Positions 46,401 through 57,857 of a stretch of DNA of 64,000 nucleotides are shown here, piece by piece (positions within the stretch are counted from its first letter, which is position 1; every line of letters begins with the position of its first letter). The DNA is from Melampsora larici-populina 98AG31 (taxonomy: Eukaryota > Basidiomycota > Pucciniomycetes > Pucciniales > Melampsoraceae). The position numbers were made by a program, and so were the translations under genes. The notes below the pieces were generated by a model. The model was not told where the DNA came from. It was given only the letters and a program-made list of their open reading frames with translations, and did not search any database. The stretch lies in NCBI RefSeq assembly GCF_000204055.1, contig NW_006768790.1, positions 513,534 to 577,533 of the forward strand. Reading direction: 5' to 3'.

Positions 46401-47198
46401 AATGCAATCAGACCATTGAGTAATCTAACATGCCCCACCCAAGAAGACGCCAAAGTTTTACCTTTTGAAGACATTTTTTGGAATGTGGGGCCTCTATCGC
46501 ACCCATCGGAGAGGTGGGCAGTTGACCCAGGCACCATCAAAGGCATCCAAACGTATTTGAAGTACCGAAGCAGCTCTGAAGAGCTTCACCAAATAGGCCG
46601 TGAAGTCCGGCAGATGGTTTTGGCAAGTATTTGGACTGACGAAAAGCTAGAAAGCTTGCATGGTATATCGAATAGTGGTGAGTGACCTACATCAGCTGAA
46701 AGAGGTTAAGATGTGTATTGAACCCACATTTACCTACTTAGATTGGGATCGCGAAACGGTGGGAAAGAGCTAATTGAGCTCGTTCAGTCTGGGCAACGAG
46801 TGTCAAAAGATGTGTGGGAAGCCAGCGTTGAGGTAATGAAGACTGTGTACCGTAACCTACGTCAGAACTATTGCCGCAAGTGGATGGCCTGGGACTCCAA
46901 TATAGTGCGTCTACTTTGCGCAACACTCGAGTACAGCAGGCGTCTGGAAGTTGATAATGTGGGCTTAATTGAGCGCTGGAAAGGAATGGTGAGAAGAAGC
47001 AAGATGTTGTGGGAAGTCAATGTCGATGCAACAAGCATTGAAGCTTCCGGTCTTGATGACCTGGAAATTGTGGAGCAGAACTTGATGCTGGCTGAAGATG
47101 AAGAAGATGATGTTGATGATGTATTGGCGTTGAATGAGTTGTACTTGCTAGATGATAGTGACGATGAGATGGATGTTTATGATAATGCAAGTTGGTGA
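43498..47198 (+). pseudogene. KDZ transposase, multi-exon, disrupted
   Basis: ATG at 43498 (MAPKGQTIQCPLGPSKKKRK). The N-terminal part is acidic and Gln-rich. A cysteine-cluster region (FCKCTSDQV... to YIGGSPIHPQTAYSICLLCL) matches the cysteine clusters that precede KDZ catalytic domains. The catalytic motifs are HYVVCVDGNF (Asp, 44643), DETGLIGMACQHDHILSYVN, VAVLYDIGCTLEKSIH (Asp, 45163) and LDGEGLERNWSHLSPLI (Glu, 45402-45413). The C-terminal part, to 47198, has coiled-coil-like helices (FKRKWESYRLQVNKYNAIRP) and an acidic end (EDEEDDVDDVLALNELYLLD). A TGA at 44185-44187 and frame jumps near 44510 and 45840-45930 disrupt it. GT-AG introns of 50-80 nt separate the exons. Confidence 0.85.
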
Positions 47199-47330
47199 AT
47201 TGATTACCATCCCTTCCATTGGTCCAGTTCAATTATGAATAACCGTCCTTTTCCCGTGAACCATTGAATGAATCTGTATTGAATTAATCCGTGGTCGATG
47301 ATAAGTTTGTATTATGCCTTGGATTATCAA

Positions 47331-47420
47331 TCTTGAACAACCAATCTTTGAATCCATTATCCGGCGTCTCAACTTGAGTTGGACTCTCGGATCATGGATT
47401 TGAAGATTAGTCATTCAAGA
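47331..47420. repeat. Subterminal 90-bp palindrome, right side of KDZ element
   Basis: The two arms of TCTTGAACAACCAATCTTTG and its imperfect complement surround CAACTTGAGTTGGACTC. It is the counterpart of 38495-38584. Confidence 0.75.
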
Positions 47421-47983
47421 TCGAGTCAAGTGTGAGTGGTTGTGGTCGAAGGAAGTCATATAAGGATGGGATGTGATGAAACAAGTGTATCAGTGTCAGA
47501 TGAGAACGTGGTAGTTTGGTGGATTTGAATTTACATACCTTCACTTTGAGTGAGTTGCTGAGACTGACCAATATGTACATAAAGGTGAACAGGTGAGGAG
47601 TCGAGATGAGTTCTTGATTTTAAAGTGAAACGGTCGAGGTGAGGAGTCAATGCCAATGAGTTGAATGAAGTATTAAAGTGTCAGAAGACAAGGTTTGAGA
47701 GTGAGGGGTGGGATGGGCCTGTACATATGTAGAAGTGGGACTTGTCAAAAAAAAATCCCTCCAGACGTGTCTGGAAGGTTCAGCAGCAAGGAGACTCCAG
47801 ACACATCTGGAGTGGGGAGTGAGACGTGTCTTGTAGGTGAGGGACTTGGCCAACAAAAGGCCGCAAGACCTGTCTTTTGAGTCGTGGAGTCTTACACGGA
47901 GAGCACGGTGGGAAGCCAAGCTGGAATACTCAATTTTCCTCGGGTAGTTACCCAGGGGTCTAGTAGCCACAGGTGAGCTAGAT

Positions 47984-48059
47984 TACACGCTCAATACGTG
48001 ACATGTGAGATGATCTAATATATCACGTGAGGTTTCACCGGTTCCCTGGGATCATAACA
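47984..48059 (-). repeat. 5' LTR, remaining part
   Basis: 76 bp ending GGGATCATAACA. It matches 27342-27417 of the left LTR. Confidence 0.92.
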
Positions 48060-48064
48060 ACACT
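48060..48064. other. Target-site duplication ACACT, right copy
   Basis: Identical to 27213-27217. It confirms that both LTRs belong to one insertion. Confidence 0.85.
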
Positions 48065-48985
48065 GCACACACCCCCCTTTGCGCGCACGTTGGCCAAAAA
48101 TTAGCCGCACATGTGCGCGCAGGCTGGAAAAAACAGCCGCCGCCAACCTGAGTTGCATGGGATAAGATGGGATAGCCACTGATATGATACTCAATTTTGA
48201 TTTCTGCAATAGACCTTTGCATTGGCGCCCAGGATCTGAAACAAAGACCAATGCAGCAGTATTGTTGCATGTTTTGCTACTTGCCTTATCTTTTCAAGTA
48301 CCCCAGGCGCCAAAAGACTGAGCGGAGAGAAGCTTTCAAGACCGGGTTTCCTTGGGCTGAAACCCATACCATAGCAGATTGAGACTTCTTGATCTATGAT
48401 AATGTTGCTAGACAACCTTATGTGCATCATTGATATACATGACAAGACTATCTCTCCTGATCAATGAGCTCAAGATCAAGGAACAAATGTAATTGATTCC
48501 AACCACAATGACTTGTCCACATTTTTGGTTTCAAACCCCTCTTGCCTCAAAAGACAATTTTGCCGCTTTTGTGGTCTGGTTGTTATGGCTTTTTAGTTTC
48601 TGTTTGTGACTCATGAATAAATGATTTTTACTTCCTTTTAAGTGTGTTAGACTTTGTTTGGTTGCAGACTGAAAATAACCAAAAACCAAACAAGTTTGAA
48701 AAAGATAAAAGGAAAGAATCAATTGAACAAAATATCATCCACAAAAAATCTGAAACATAACCCACATAACAAACCCAACACCTAATAACCAGAAAATAAA
48801 GGGATACACGGGTGGGTGGGTGGCACGGTGCGAAAAAATTCTGAAAAGAGAATTTTTGATAGTAGATAAATGTATGTGAACTCAATGGGATGAAAATTTG
48901 GATGAAAATGGAAAGGAATGGTAAACAGCTCATGACATCATGGCTGTAAAACAAAAGTTGTAGCATGATCCGACCCGTCAGTAAA
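48065..48985. other. Unrecognised spacer between the Ty3 and hAT elements
   Basis: Short frames only. A GCGCGC-rich patch lies at about 48079-48125. No domain or repeat structure is recognised. Confidence 0.45.
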
Positions 48986-49796
48986 TATACAGGCAGGGAT
49001 GCAGGTATGAGTCTGAGTGTACTCTACTCATACCCACTCAGCACAGGTTTTGCCCCCGGTACCACAGTACAAGTACTGCCAAACCGTGCTGTATGAGTTG
49101 CATCCACAACCCTAAAACCCACTTTAAAGGGTTAACTGATTACGCCGGACTCATATACGCCCTCTCTCCGTGGCCATTACCCACTAACTAGTTCCTCAAC
49201 CACGCGGTTTGTTTGGATGAGTACCCTACGGATACTCAGCCAAACAAACAAAGTCAGCCATTCCAAGATTAGGATATCAATCAGTTCACATTAGGATATC
49301 GAACCACTTAGGACACCGCCACAAACGAACTCCGTTATCTACCTTTGAGGTTGTCCACCCCTCCTTCACTCAGTCATATACTCTGGATTCTTTTGTTAAT
49401 ACCGAATCTACCCATCCAGTTGGCCATTGTACAACACTTGCTCAAGAAGTGTGGCTTCTTCCTTCTCCAATCCAACGGTTCATCTGTTATTAGTTTTTGT
49501 GGCTTCTTCCTTCTCCTTTCAAACGATCTATTTCTATTATGTGTCAAGATTCACCTGGCACCCACATCAAGTTATGGCTACCAGTGTTGACGTGGGTCAA
49601 TTCTGAGATGGAGACCCTTTCCAGTTCCTTGGACAAGTGGCAATATGACCCCCCGTAAGGTTCAAAACTTGATCGAGCTCATAATCACTCTCTCTTTCCC
49701 TTCCTTTAATCCATTCTAAATTTTAATCCATTTCCATTGCGCTTATTTTAAATTCTTTTTTACTTTAACAGACCTGCCAAATTACTAGATCTCATC

Positions 49797-52564
49797 ATGC
49801 CTCAACATGTCCCAATATCACCTTCCTCAGGTTCCCCTTATGCCCAGCGGGGTAGAACCCCAGGTGCTTCAACTTCTTGTGTTCCGTCTTTGACTTGTAT
49901 CTCCTTGTCTTCGTCTTGTGTCACTTCCGCTCCTTGTCTCCCATTGTTCACACATGGCCCTCCTGGCTTGCCGGACTCGACAGTTGCCATACGACCGAAG
50001 GCGTGTATAGTACCGGATGCGACCTCTGAAGACGGTGAAGACACCATGCTGAGAGCAAATTGCTTCCGTTCAGACGTTTACCTCTACTTTGATGTAAGTA
50101 TTTCAAAGAATCCAAAAAAATCGGACCCAGACTGAGATTTTTTGTTTGCTCATGCTTCTAGGAGCCTTTGCCCTTGACTGACGTGACCAAGGGTGACGAT
50201 ACAAAGTGTTACCCTTGCCTTCACTGCCCATGAGTTGATTTTCCCTGTGTTTGCTAACCGGCCGGAGCTAACCGCTGTGACACCTATTCGCAGTGTGGTC
50301 CTTTCTGTCACAGGTCGTCCTAATTCGAACCTTCACAAGCACTGCCGTAGGTGTCTTGGTTTGGCGTTGGCCTGGTTCAATCATGCTCCCGGGAGCATTG
50401 CCCCCAATGAAGACCCAATCGCCGCTGCCTCCGCTTGCAAGAAAGAACTTTGAGGCCTGCTTGTTGGTGCAATTATTAGTGAAAATCTACCTTTCTCAAT
50501 TTTTGAAGGCAACCTTATGCAGAAGGCCCTCCGGGCAATCTGCCCCTCTTTTCATTGGCCTGGTCGCATGTCGGTCAAGACAGACTATGAGGCTCTGTTC
50601 CTTGATTTGGAACAGAAGCTCATCAACGAGGTTTTCCGGGTACCCGGGTCCATCTCGGCAGCCACAGATTGTTGGACTAGTGCTGATTTCTCACATACTT
50701 ACATGGCCATTAACGGATTTTTCTTCAACGCTAACGGTAAATTCTGCCATCGACTTCTTGCTTTTAAGGTTAGTCACATTCCTCTAACCTTCCTCATTAA
50801 TATGTGATTACTGACACGTTATCATGTTCATGTTCAGACCCTTGAAGGGAAACACACCGGCAAGAACCTTGCCAAGGTGTATTGGAAGGCTCTTGATCAC
50901 GTTGGCGCAGTTCACAACCATTTCTCAGTTACTGGGGACAATGCCTCGTCCGACTGTTCCATGGTGAAGTTACTCTCCGACCGCTATGCCATGATAGGAA
51001 TCCACCGGCCATTCGAATCGCGCTTCCACGGGCGCATGTGCCATGTCATCAATTTAGTTGCCAAGGACTTTCTTGATAGCATGGGGGGACTGACGGATGC
51101 GGATCTGGAGGCATTTGAAACCTCCGGTTTGGCTCAACCACCCCTCGATTTTGAACCCAATGAGATTCCAAACTTCAATGACGACATTCCCATGGACGCA
51201 CCTTCTAACGTTCAGCCCCAGCCCAATTTGTCTGATGCTCTCGAATTTCATGGGGCAACCCAAGAAGATTTTGATATCAGTCAGGCGACGCAGCAAGATA
51301 TAGTCATGAATGCTGCCGAAGACTCACCGACTGTGGCAATATCCACTCGCAAAAAAAACTCCACTGTTGTTAGGCGCATTCGAGTGTTGGACACTCATAT
51401 CCGCAAGAGTCCTCAAGAACTTGAGGCATTCATCAAGATCAGGAACAGTGTACACAATCCTCTACTCCTTCCACTCAGTTGCCCTCCCACGTGGTGGAAT
51501 TACTTTTACTATGTGGTAAGTAATTCCACCTTATCGGGTATCATCAAATATTTCCTTGACAACCCTTCCTGACATCAATATATGTATTCATAGGTCAAAC
51601 AAACAATCATCCTGAAGAAGTCTCTCAAGCTCTACACTTCCGATCCCAAACGTGCCAATCTCGCCATTTCAAAGGCTGATTGGTCAACCATTGAGTATAT
51701 GTTACCAATCTTGGAGATGTTTGAAACTTCTACCCAAATATTTCAATCCAACAAGGCGACAAAGCAACATGTCCTCCCGGTCCTTTGGGCCCTTCAGAAG
51801 GTCCTCCAGACTAACCAGAGGGTACCTGGTTCTTGGGGACAAGCGTGCAAACGTGCTGAGGACAAATTAGTGAAGTATTTAGTACGAGAGGAGGGTAACC
51901 ACCAGACTTTGGTGGCCACCCTACTCAACCCAGCCCGCCGAGATGCCAATTTTCAAAACCACGTTGATGTAGAAGTCGTGGCAAAACGATGCCTGCGTGA
52001 CGAGTATGACCTCTGGAAGCCCAGCCCAACCGAATGCGGCAAAGACTCCCCCCCTGAGGTCCCTGAGGTCTCTTCCCATGGAAGCAAGCACTTGCAAGGT
52101 ATCTACTCACTCTTGGGAACTTTAACTATCTACCCCCCAAACCCCACCAAAAACGAAACGGATGAAGTCACCTGTTACCTACAAGGAGAAGAGCCTGTCC
52201 TCCCCAACAAGACCAATTGGGGCGTACTGGACGGTAAGTATTGCATTACGATTTCTTTTTTCAGCATATGTCCAAACCAGGCGCTCTTCCGGTGTTGGCG
52301 CAGATTGCACTTCAACACTTGACTATCGCCACTTCTGGCGCCTTGGTGGAGAGAGCCTTCTCAATCTCTGGGAACATTGCCGTTCCATCCCAAGGCCGCC
52401 TTGACACCAAAGTGATTTGCCATCTGGTGCTGGTGCAACACTGGCTTGCAAGCTGGCATGCTTCCAATGCTGTGGTGAACGTTGATACACAGCAAGAGCA
52501 AGACGGTTTTTCAATTCACATATATCTACAAATTTTGTCCCTGAACCGTTGTTTACTACATTAA
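49797..52564 (+). pseudogene. hAT transposase, multi-exon, with nonsense and frame breaks
   Basis: The first exon starts at 49797 (MPQHVPISPSSGSPYAQRGR, Ser/Pro-rich), and a short intron begins at about 50094. A BED-like finger region follows (KCYPCLHC, SNLHKHCRRC) with a frame change inside it. A TGA at 50451-50453 (probably a former CGA) interrupts KKEL/GLLVGAIISENLPFS. The RNase H-like core shows SAATDCWTSADFSHTYMAIN with the first Asp, an intron, VTGDNASSDCSMVK with the second Asp, and MCHVINLVAKDFL. A variable insert, a second intron (51518-51593) and KADWSTIEYMLPILEMFETS follow. The C-terminal dimerisation domain is clear (LPVLAQIALQHLTIATSGAL, VERAFSISGNIAVPSQGRL). It cuts the element from DNA and reinserts it; this copy is probably inactive. 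Confidence 0.88.
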
Positions 52565-52753
52565 ATACATGAAATATCCCCACTCAGTGATGAAATTGAA
52601 CACACAATTGTTTCCAACCAGAACCACCCAACTGAGCGAGCCAATTTTGCCCTTTGCCTGGTTTTTTTAAGCGCAAGAACTGATTTCCACTGTTCGCCCA
52701 GTCTAAGCACAGTGAGCATACTCCCTGAGTCTGGAGTACTCTCGATGGCTTCA

Positions 52754-52826
52754 CAAGTGAGTCTACTCACTGAGAGTAGACTCACTTGGCCTACGACTTG
52801 TCCCCGGGCCCCTCTTGAGGCCCGGG
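52754..52826. repeat. Two adjacent perfect hairpins in the hAT 3' subterminal region
   Basis: CAAGTGAGTCTACTC (5-nt loop) GAGTAGACTCACTTG is followed at 52803 by CCCGGGCC (8-nt loop) GGCCCGGG. The GAGTxTACTC word also occurs in the left terminal region (49014). Confidence 0.85.
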
Positions 52827-52970
52827 TCTCATCTGCCCTCGAGCCCGAAAATCAGTTGAGTATCCTACTCTGACTGTAACTTACATCCAGAGTACAAAAT
52901 AAGAGTTTTGGACGTGGGGGACCGAGTGACTGAGTCGGAGTACACTCATACCTGCATCCCTGTATACAGG

Positions 52971-55900
52971 TGTGATCCTTAAAAGTCTGAATTTCCCCAC
53001 ATTCCCATCTGTTAATGACAAGTCACCAACAACTATTCCCTCAGACCAGAGCTTAACGATTAAGAGTTATATCAGACCAGACTTATATTTCATATACAAG
53101 GATCCCCATCAAAAGTGTTACACCGTGTCCTTGTGGCAGTCGCCCAACGACAAGAGCACACGGACTGCCTTTGAGGCACAAAGGCAACTCGTGTGCGCTT
53201 GTCGACGGGCAAACACCACACAGACATGGTGTTACATATGATAGAGGGAAACCCATTTACCATTGCGGTTTGCTTGCGGTTTGCTCAATATGTAGAGCTT
53301 GTTTGTCAAAATGGAGCATTCATTCTGGCTGAGAGCGGCGCCCGCCGCCCCCAAATGGCTAGTTATTTTTAAATAACAATCAGTCAGTTCATGATTGATT
53401 CTGGAAGCTGTTGGATTGGAGCCAAAGTGAAACAACCAGGTTGAAGATTGACATATAAAGATTGGATTAAAAGGATTGCTCTGTAATCTCCATTTCTGAT
53501 CCATCATGCTTGATACAATTGAAGATACACTGATCAATCCAATGAACAATGCTGTGCAGTTGACTTGACCCTTCTTATCACTATTTGGATTTCATCTCAG
53601 CCTGAAACCACAGGCTGAGCAGGATTTAATTTGTGAAATGTTGGGGCCAGGCTGCCATAGGCTCAAACCCCCGACATTTCAGACATGAATCATAAGACTA
53701 AAAGCACAACTGTGTTTCTTGGCAGAACTGGATTAAACCCCCTAAGCCTTAACATCATGTATACCTTCAACTCCAATATCCTCAGAGTACAGATTTCAAC
53801 TTCAACAATTGCTGAAGTTAGCTGTTGGACTTTCAACTTGATTGTGATATTCTGAAGCTGAAGTATATCACTTTTTGATCCATTTGTAGATCAGCCTGAG
53901 GTTTGGGTGAAGTGACACTCATTTCAATATTCATACAATCTATGCAGTTATCTAAATCTTCCAATAAACACTCAAAGCACTTGTTTCTTGTCAATACATT
54001 CCATAGTATATCAGGTTAATGAATTGAGGTGAATTATATCAAAAGTCCATTCAGCCATGATATAGGGCTTGAAAATTAATGATACTTGAATCATTTTTAA
54101 TGAGTTACAGAGCTTAATGATGATTATAATGATATTTCATGAGGCTTAACTGAAGTTTAGTTGAATCATTTAATCCAAGGTTTAAAAGTGAAAAATTGGT
54201 ATAATGAGATATCATTGATCACAATTGATTGAGCCAATAAATTAGTTGAAGTGTGAATTATTGAGACTTTTGATAACCAAAATTGACAGAGTCAATCAAT
54301 CATTGAAATTTTAATTGATCATTGGAGTCAGCACACCTACATATGTAAAAGATCTAGATACTCTGAAACCATCCAAAACCATCTCTTTAGACTCTTGCTG
54401 ATGTTGCCCTGTAAGGAAAGGTGGTCAAACTGCCCAGAAAATGTGAATAGCTCTCCAAATTGACTACCTGATGCTTGATCCTCTCAATTCATAGAGCTTT
54501 GATTGGCTTTTGTGGACAGATTGTATAACAGTATTGGATCATTTTGTTCATGGACAATATGAATTCTGCATATAAACCTACTCATCCAAATCAACTTTGA
54601 AATAGTAATTGAAGTTGATCACTTGTTATTAACAGATAGGAATGTTAAAACAACGGGGCTATTTACATTACATGTTATCTGACGGGTTGGATTGCTATCA
54701 TATAGAAGTTGGTCGTTGAGTGACGTCATTCTTTGTTTACCACTTCTTCTTTACCGTTTCCTTACCAATATCATCTATTCTTTAACATTTCACTTGCAAA
54801 CATCGTTGTTATCATTAAAGATAAAAAATTTTCTTCCCACCCACTCCTCCCTTATTTTATTTTGGTTCAGGAGTTTATTAGCTTTAGGCGTTATTTAAGT
54901 TGTGTATTGATTCAAGTATTCTTTAGTCCTAGGATAACTTGTGGTTTCTACTTCAAAAAGTTTGTTACAGTTATTCCATATTAGGCTTAAGAATCATTTC
55001 ACATTTTGTTAAAAAGGTTATCATCTTAGCGTGATTGTTTTAACTTATGTGTCCGCTAGTCACCCCGTGGGGTGTTAGGTTAGGAATGTATGAAATTTAT
55101 TGTCTCTTGGTTTGTGTACCAAGGGGCTTTCAGCCACACCTAACTAATATATTATGTTTCTTACGTTTGTGAGTGTTCTGGTTTAACACATTTCAAGATG
55201 TTTCACACACTTAGATCATATCAGGATTTGTGTCAACTCAAGGTCTATAGATCAAGCTTGAGTGATTGGTAAATAGTGGTGGCGGAGTAGAGTGGTTTGT
55301 AGGTTAAGATTTGTTTGGATTGATCACGTTTGATGAGCTCCTGGATGAAAACAAACAGGAGAATAGTCAAGTTTCTGAACAAAAGCTACCCATCAAACAA
55401 ACTTGAAGGACATACTGTTTTATATGAGGTCTTCTAATTGATGAGCTCAAGATCAAAGGTCAAAAACCAAAACTGGGAGAGAAAGCAAAGAACATATATT
55501 TGTAAGGGTCAAAGTTGCAAGATTCTCTATAAGCTGCCTGAGTGAATGTAGTGTCAGCGCAAATGATACAGGTATGGTGAAGGTTTGGATGCCATATTTC
55601 TCTTGCGCAAAACTTTTAGATGTTGGAATTTGGTAGGTTGAACTTGAGCAGCTGAGAACTGTTGCTGGGTGAAAAGAACTTTAGGGCCGATTGAAAAGAT
55701 TTGAAAGGAGATGTCTGGGAGAATCTTCCAATACAACTGCAGATGGTACCACACCTGCGCTTTGGCAGGGTAATACACTCTTGAGTTTTGTTTGCAATTG
55801 TACATGAACTGAGTAATACACACAATAAATCAAAATCAATCAATATAGAACATTAATAGCAGTGATTGAAACTTACTTTGTAACTTGATTTCTCTTAGGT

Positions 55901-57020
55901 TGGTTTGTAGAGGGGATGAAATAGATATGATGAGGTTCAAACCCAATCCAAAGTGGATTTGAATACTTTGATTGAATGAAATGAGGTTGCTTTGGAGACT
56001 TTGAGGGAAATTCCAAGTTGATTAATAACTAATTTGTGAAGAGATTGTGTTGAATTGAAAGGCTGAGAAGTTGAATTAGGATCATTGAAAATAATTGTTT
56101 TTGAATCTGAATGAGGTGTTAAAGTTGAAGTCAATGATAAAGATGAAGATAATGACAATAATGTAATGAATTTTGCTCTTTCTGTATGATCGGAGCTTCA
56201 CAAATTTGGTGACAAAAACTGGCCCATCTAAACAATCAGTGAATCAGGTTGAAATAATTTTCAACCTCAGCTGCAAATCCAATGTCCAATCATTGTCTCA
56301 TATGAATACCTGAATACTTTCAATGACGGGCAACAACAGCCAAACAACTTCAAACAATCTTTGCACATGCCAAGAAGAATCATTTGAATCAGTCTCCTTC
56401 AGCCAGCTTCTTGAGTTCATTCATTTGGCTATTTGATTTCAAAAGGTATGTTTTTTTGATTGACTTATGTCCGGCTCTGTTGTTTTCAAAACTGAGTACT
56501 GAAATTCTACTTTGATTTGGAATTTCAACCCATTTTTACTTCTACTTAATGCCATTAATCTTGAGATTTGATCCAGAAGGATTTGTTAATTTCAGGTTTG
56601 TTAAATGCCCTGCTTTCGAAAAACACAAGCTAACAAATGAACTGTTTTCTGTTGATTCTTGGTTGTTGAAAGACAATCAAGACTTCAACATTATCAGGTC
56701 AAGATTCAAATTGAGTAGATTAGCTAATGTGATGACATAAATATGATTATCAATCATTGTGCCTGAATGTCCTGTTTTAACATTGTCTCTATTTGTATTT
56801 ATACTTGTGTGTGAGTCTCTCCAGGCTTAAGATATTGACTCAATTCAATTGAAAATTTAAAATAACCACCACGATGAAAATTGATATTTTTACCATTTAG
56901 AAAAATAGTAGCTTAATTGAGAAAGGAAAACTAAAAAATGGTCCAGAAACAATTGATCAGAAATCAAATTAAGATTTACAAGTAGAAAATGATTTTTAAA
57001 ACATACCTAAAGCCTTAAAG
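52971..57020. other. Long AT-rich stretch without a recognised gene
   Basis: Two small GC stem-loops lie at 53597-53618 and 53635-53681. Open frames at 55554-55823 (minus, 89 codons) and 55937-56158 (minus, 73 codons) have no domain. An LTR-like TGTTAAAAC...GGTTTAACA pair at 54643-55189 has no target duplication. Confidence 0.4.
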
Positions 57021-57720
57021 TTAAATACCTTCATAATCAATTGCACCAAAGTTTAATAAAACCTTTTGATGATTCAAATCCTTTGAAATCACAAACATTT
57101 TTCTATACCAAAGATAAGTAAGATTATTTTCCATGATTCCACTTAATGAATTTTCCACACAAGATGGTATTAAAATCTCATGATTAAATCCCTTATTATC
57201 ATTACCTCCAGGACTAAACAGAGGTGAATCTAATTCTAATGAATTATTTCCAAACTTAAGTTGAACGACTTGTTGTCCTAGATATTGACTTAAAAGAAAT
57301 ATGTAAACTTGAAACCCAACATAACCACCATACTTTTGATAGACCATAATGTGCTTCTAGTGTATCTGAGATCAGTCCTGCAAAGATTCGACCAAGACAA
57401 TTAAAGACTGATAAAAGTGAGACTTGATTGGATTGAATATGAGAGACTGTGGATGAATTGTTTGGATCAGAAGGATGAGTAGAAGTAGGTGGATGTTCTT
57501 GAAAATCTAATGTTGCAATCATTGTACCGCTAATATAGAGAAATGTTAGTTGCAACTCCACAAAGATGTAAAAGATACCATGAGAATGCGCAGTTTCTGA
57601 GATTTTTTTTGGTTCTCTTGTGCCTTTTGATGAAAAGCAAAATCATCAGCCAAACCAAATCAGTTTCAGGTCTCAAAAAGCAAGTCATGGATTGGAAAAA
57701 CAATTTGATTTCATTCAAGA
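57021..57720 (-). pseudogene. MFS transporter fragment (nodulin-like/Mch1-like)
   Basis: A minus-strand exon (57561-57256) reads GTMIATLDFQEHPPTSTH, then QSNQVSLLSVFNCLGRIFAG, then LISDTLEAHYGLSKVWWLCW. This is the pattern of the second-half transmembrane helices and the R-x-x-x-G-x-x-S/D loop of nodulin-like and Mch1-like major facilitator transporters. A good intron (donor GGTATC, branch CTAAC, acceptor ATATTAG) lies just upstream. After KVWWLC the frame must shift by one base to continue as YLGQQVVQLKFGN (57347-57021). No N-terminal half and no intact C-terminus are present, so it is a broken gene. The substrate is unknown. Confidence 0.55.
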
Positions 57721-57857
57721 TTAATTTGAAACCATCTCATTCATATGTCTAAATCAAATGGCTAATTTGGCATATATACATTCGAGGAATAAATACAAAT
57801 CTTCCATCTTCATCGTCCTTTGTAATTTTTTCAAGAATTCATTAGTTGTCATGACCT

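Larger units (their letters stand above)
37819..47975. mobile_element. KDZ (Kyakuja-Dileera-Zisupton) DNA transposon, 10,157 bp
   Basis: The ends are CACCTGTGGCTACTAGACC and its exact complement. The outer 220-280 bp of the inverted repeats are over 90 percent identical by eye. Weaker inverted similarity continues to about 38590 and 47325, giving repeats of about 650-770 bp. An 8-bp duplication flanks it: AGCTAGAG (37811-37818) and AGCTAGAT (47976-47983). The uninterrupted left LTR has the motif once. An 8-bp duplication fits KDZ elements, and a KDZ transposase is encoded inside. Two genes diverge from the middle: transposase on plus, accessory gene on minus. Stops in both suggest it no longer moves by itself. 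Confidence 0.92.
27218..48059 (-). mobile_element. Ty3/gypsy chromodomain LTR retrotransposon with three nested DNA transposons
   Basis: Two 200-bp LTRs (27218-27417; 37695-37818 plus 47984-48059), a polypurine tract and gag-protease-RT-RNase H-integrase-chromodomain segments lie in the expected order on the minus strand. The span is 20,842 bp. Removing the three inserts and their duplications leaves about 5.76 kb. The host copy is dead: the reverse-transcriptase core is deleted, a G/C homopolymer frameshift lies before RT, and nonsense codons interrupt gag and pol. The LTRs differ at six positions by eye, so the insertion is not recent. The chromodomain marks it as a chromovirus-type Ty3 element. 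Confidence 0.92.
48994..52962 (+). mobile_element. hAT element with perfect 8-bp duplication, 3,969 bp
   Basis: The left end CAGGGATGCAGGTATGAGT and the right end (its complement, 52944-52962) are perfect inverted repeats of about 19 bp. TATACAGG lies directly outside both ends (48986-48993, 52963-52970). The 8-bp duplication is the hAT signature. The intact duplication suggests a fairly recent insertion. Confidence 0.95.

Noticed and set aside
37819..47975. TET/JBP-type dioxygenase gene expected as KDZ cargo
   Set aside because: I looked for the HxD...H iron-binding pattern and neighbouring motifs in all larger frames of the element and found none. The accessory gene has no such motif.
54643..55189. 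Solo LTR (TGTTAAAAC...GGTTTAACA)
   Set aside because: The termini fit TG...CA, but there is no 5-bp target duplication and no second copy in the window. The length and ends are consistent with chance.
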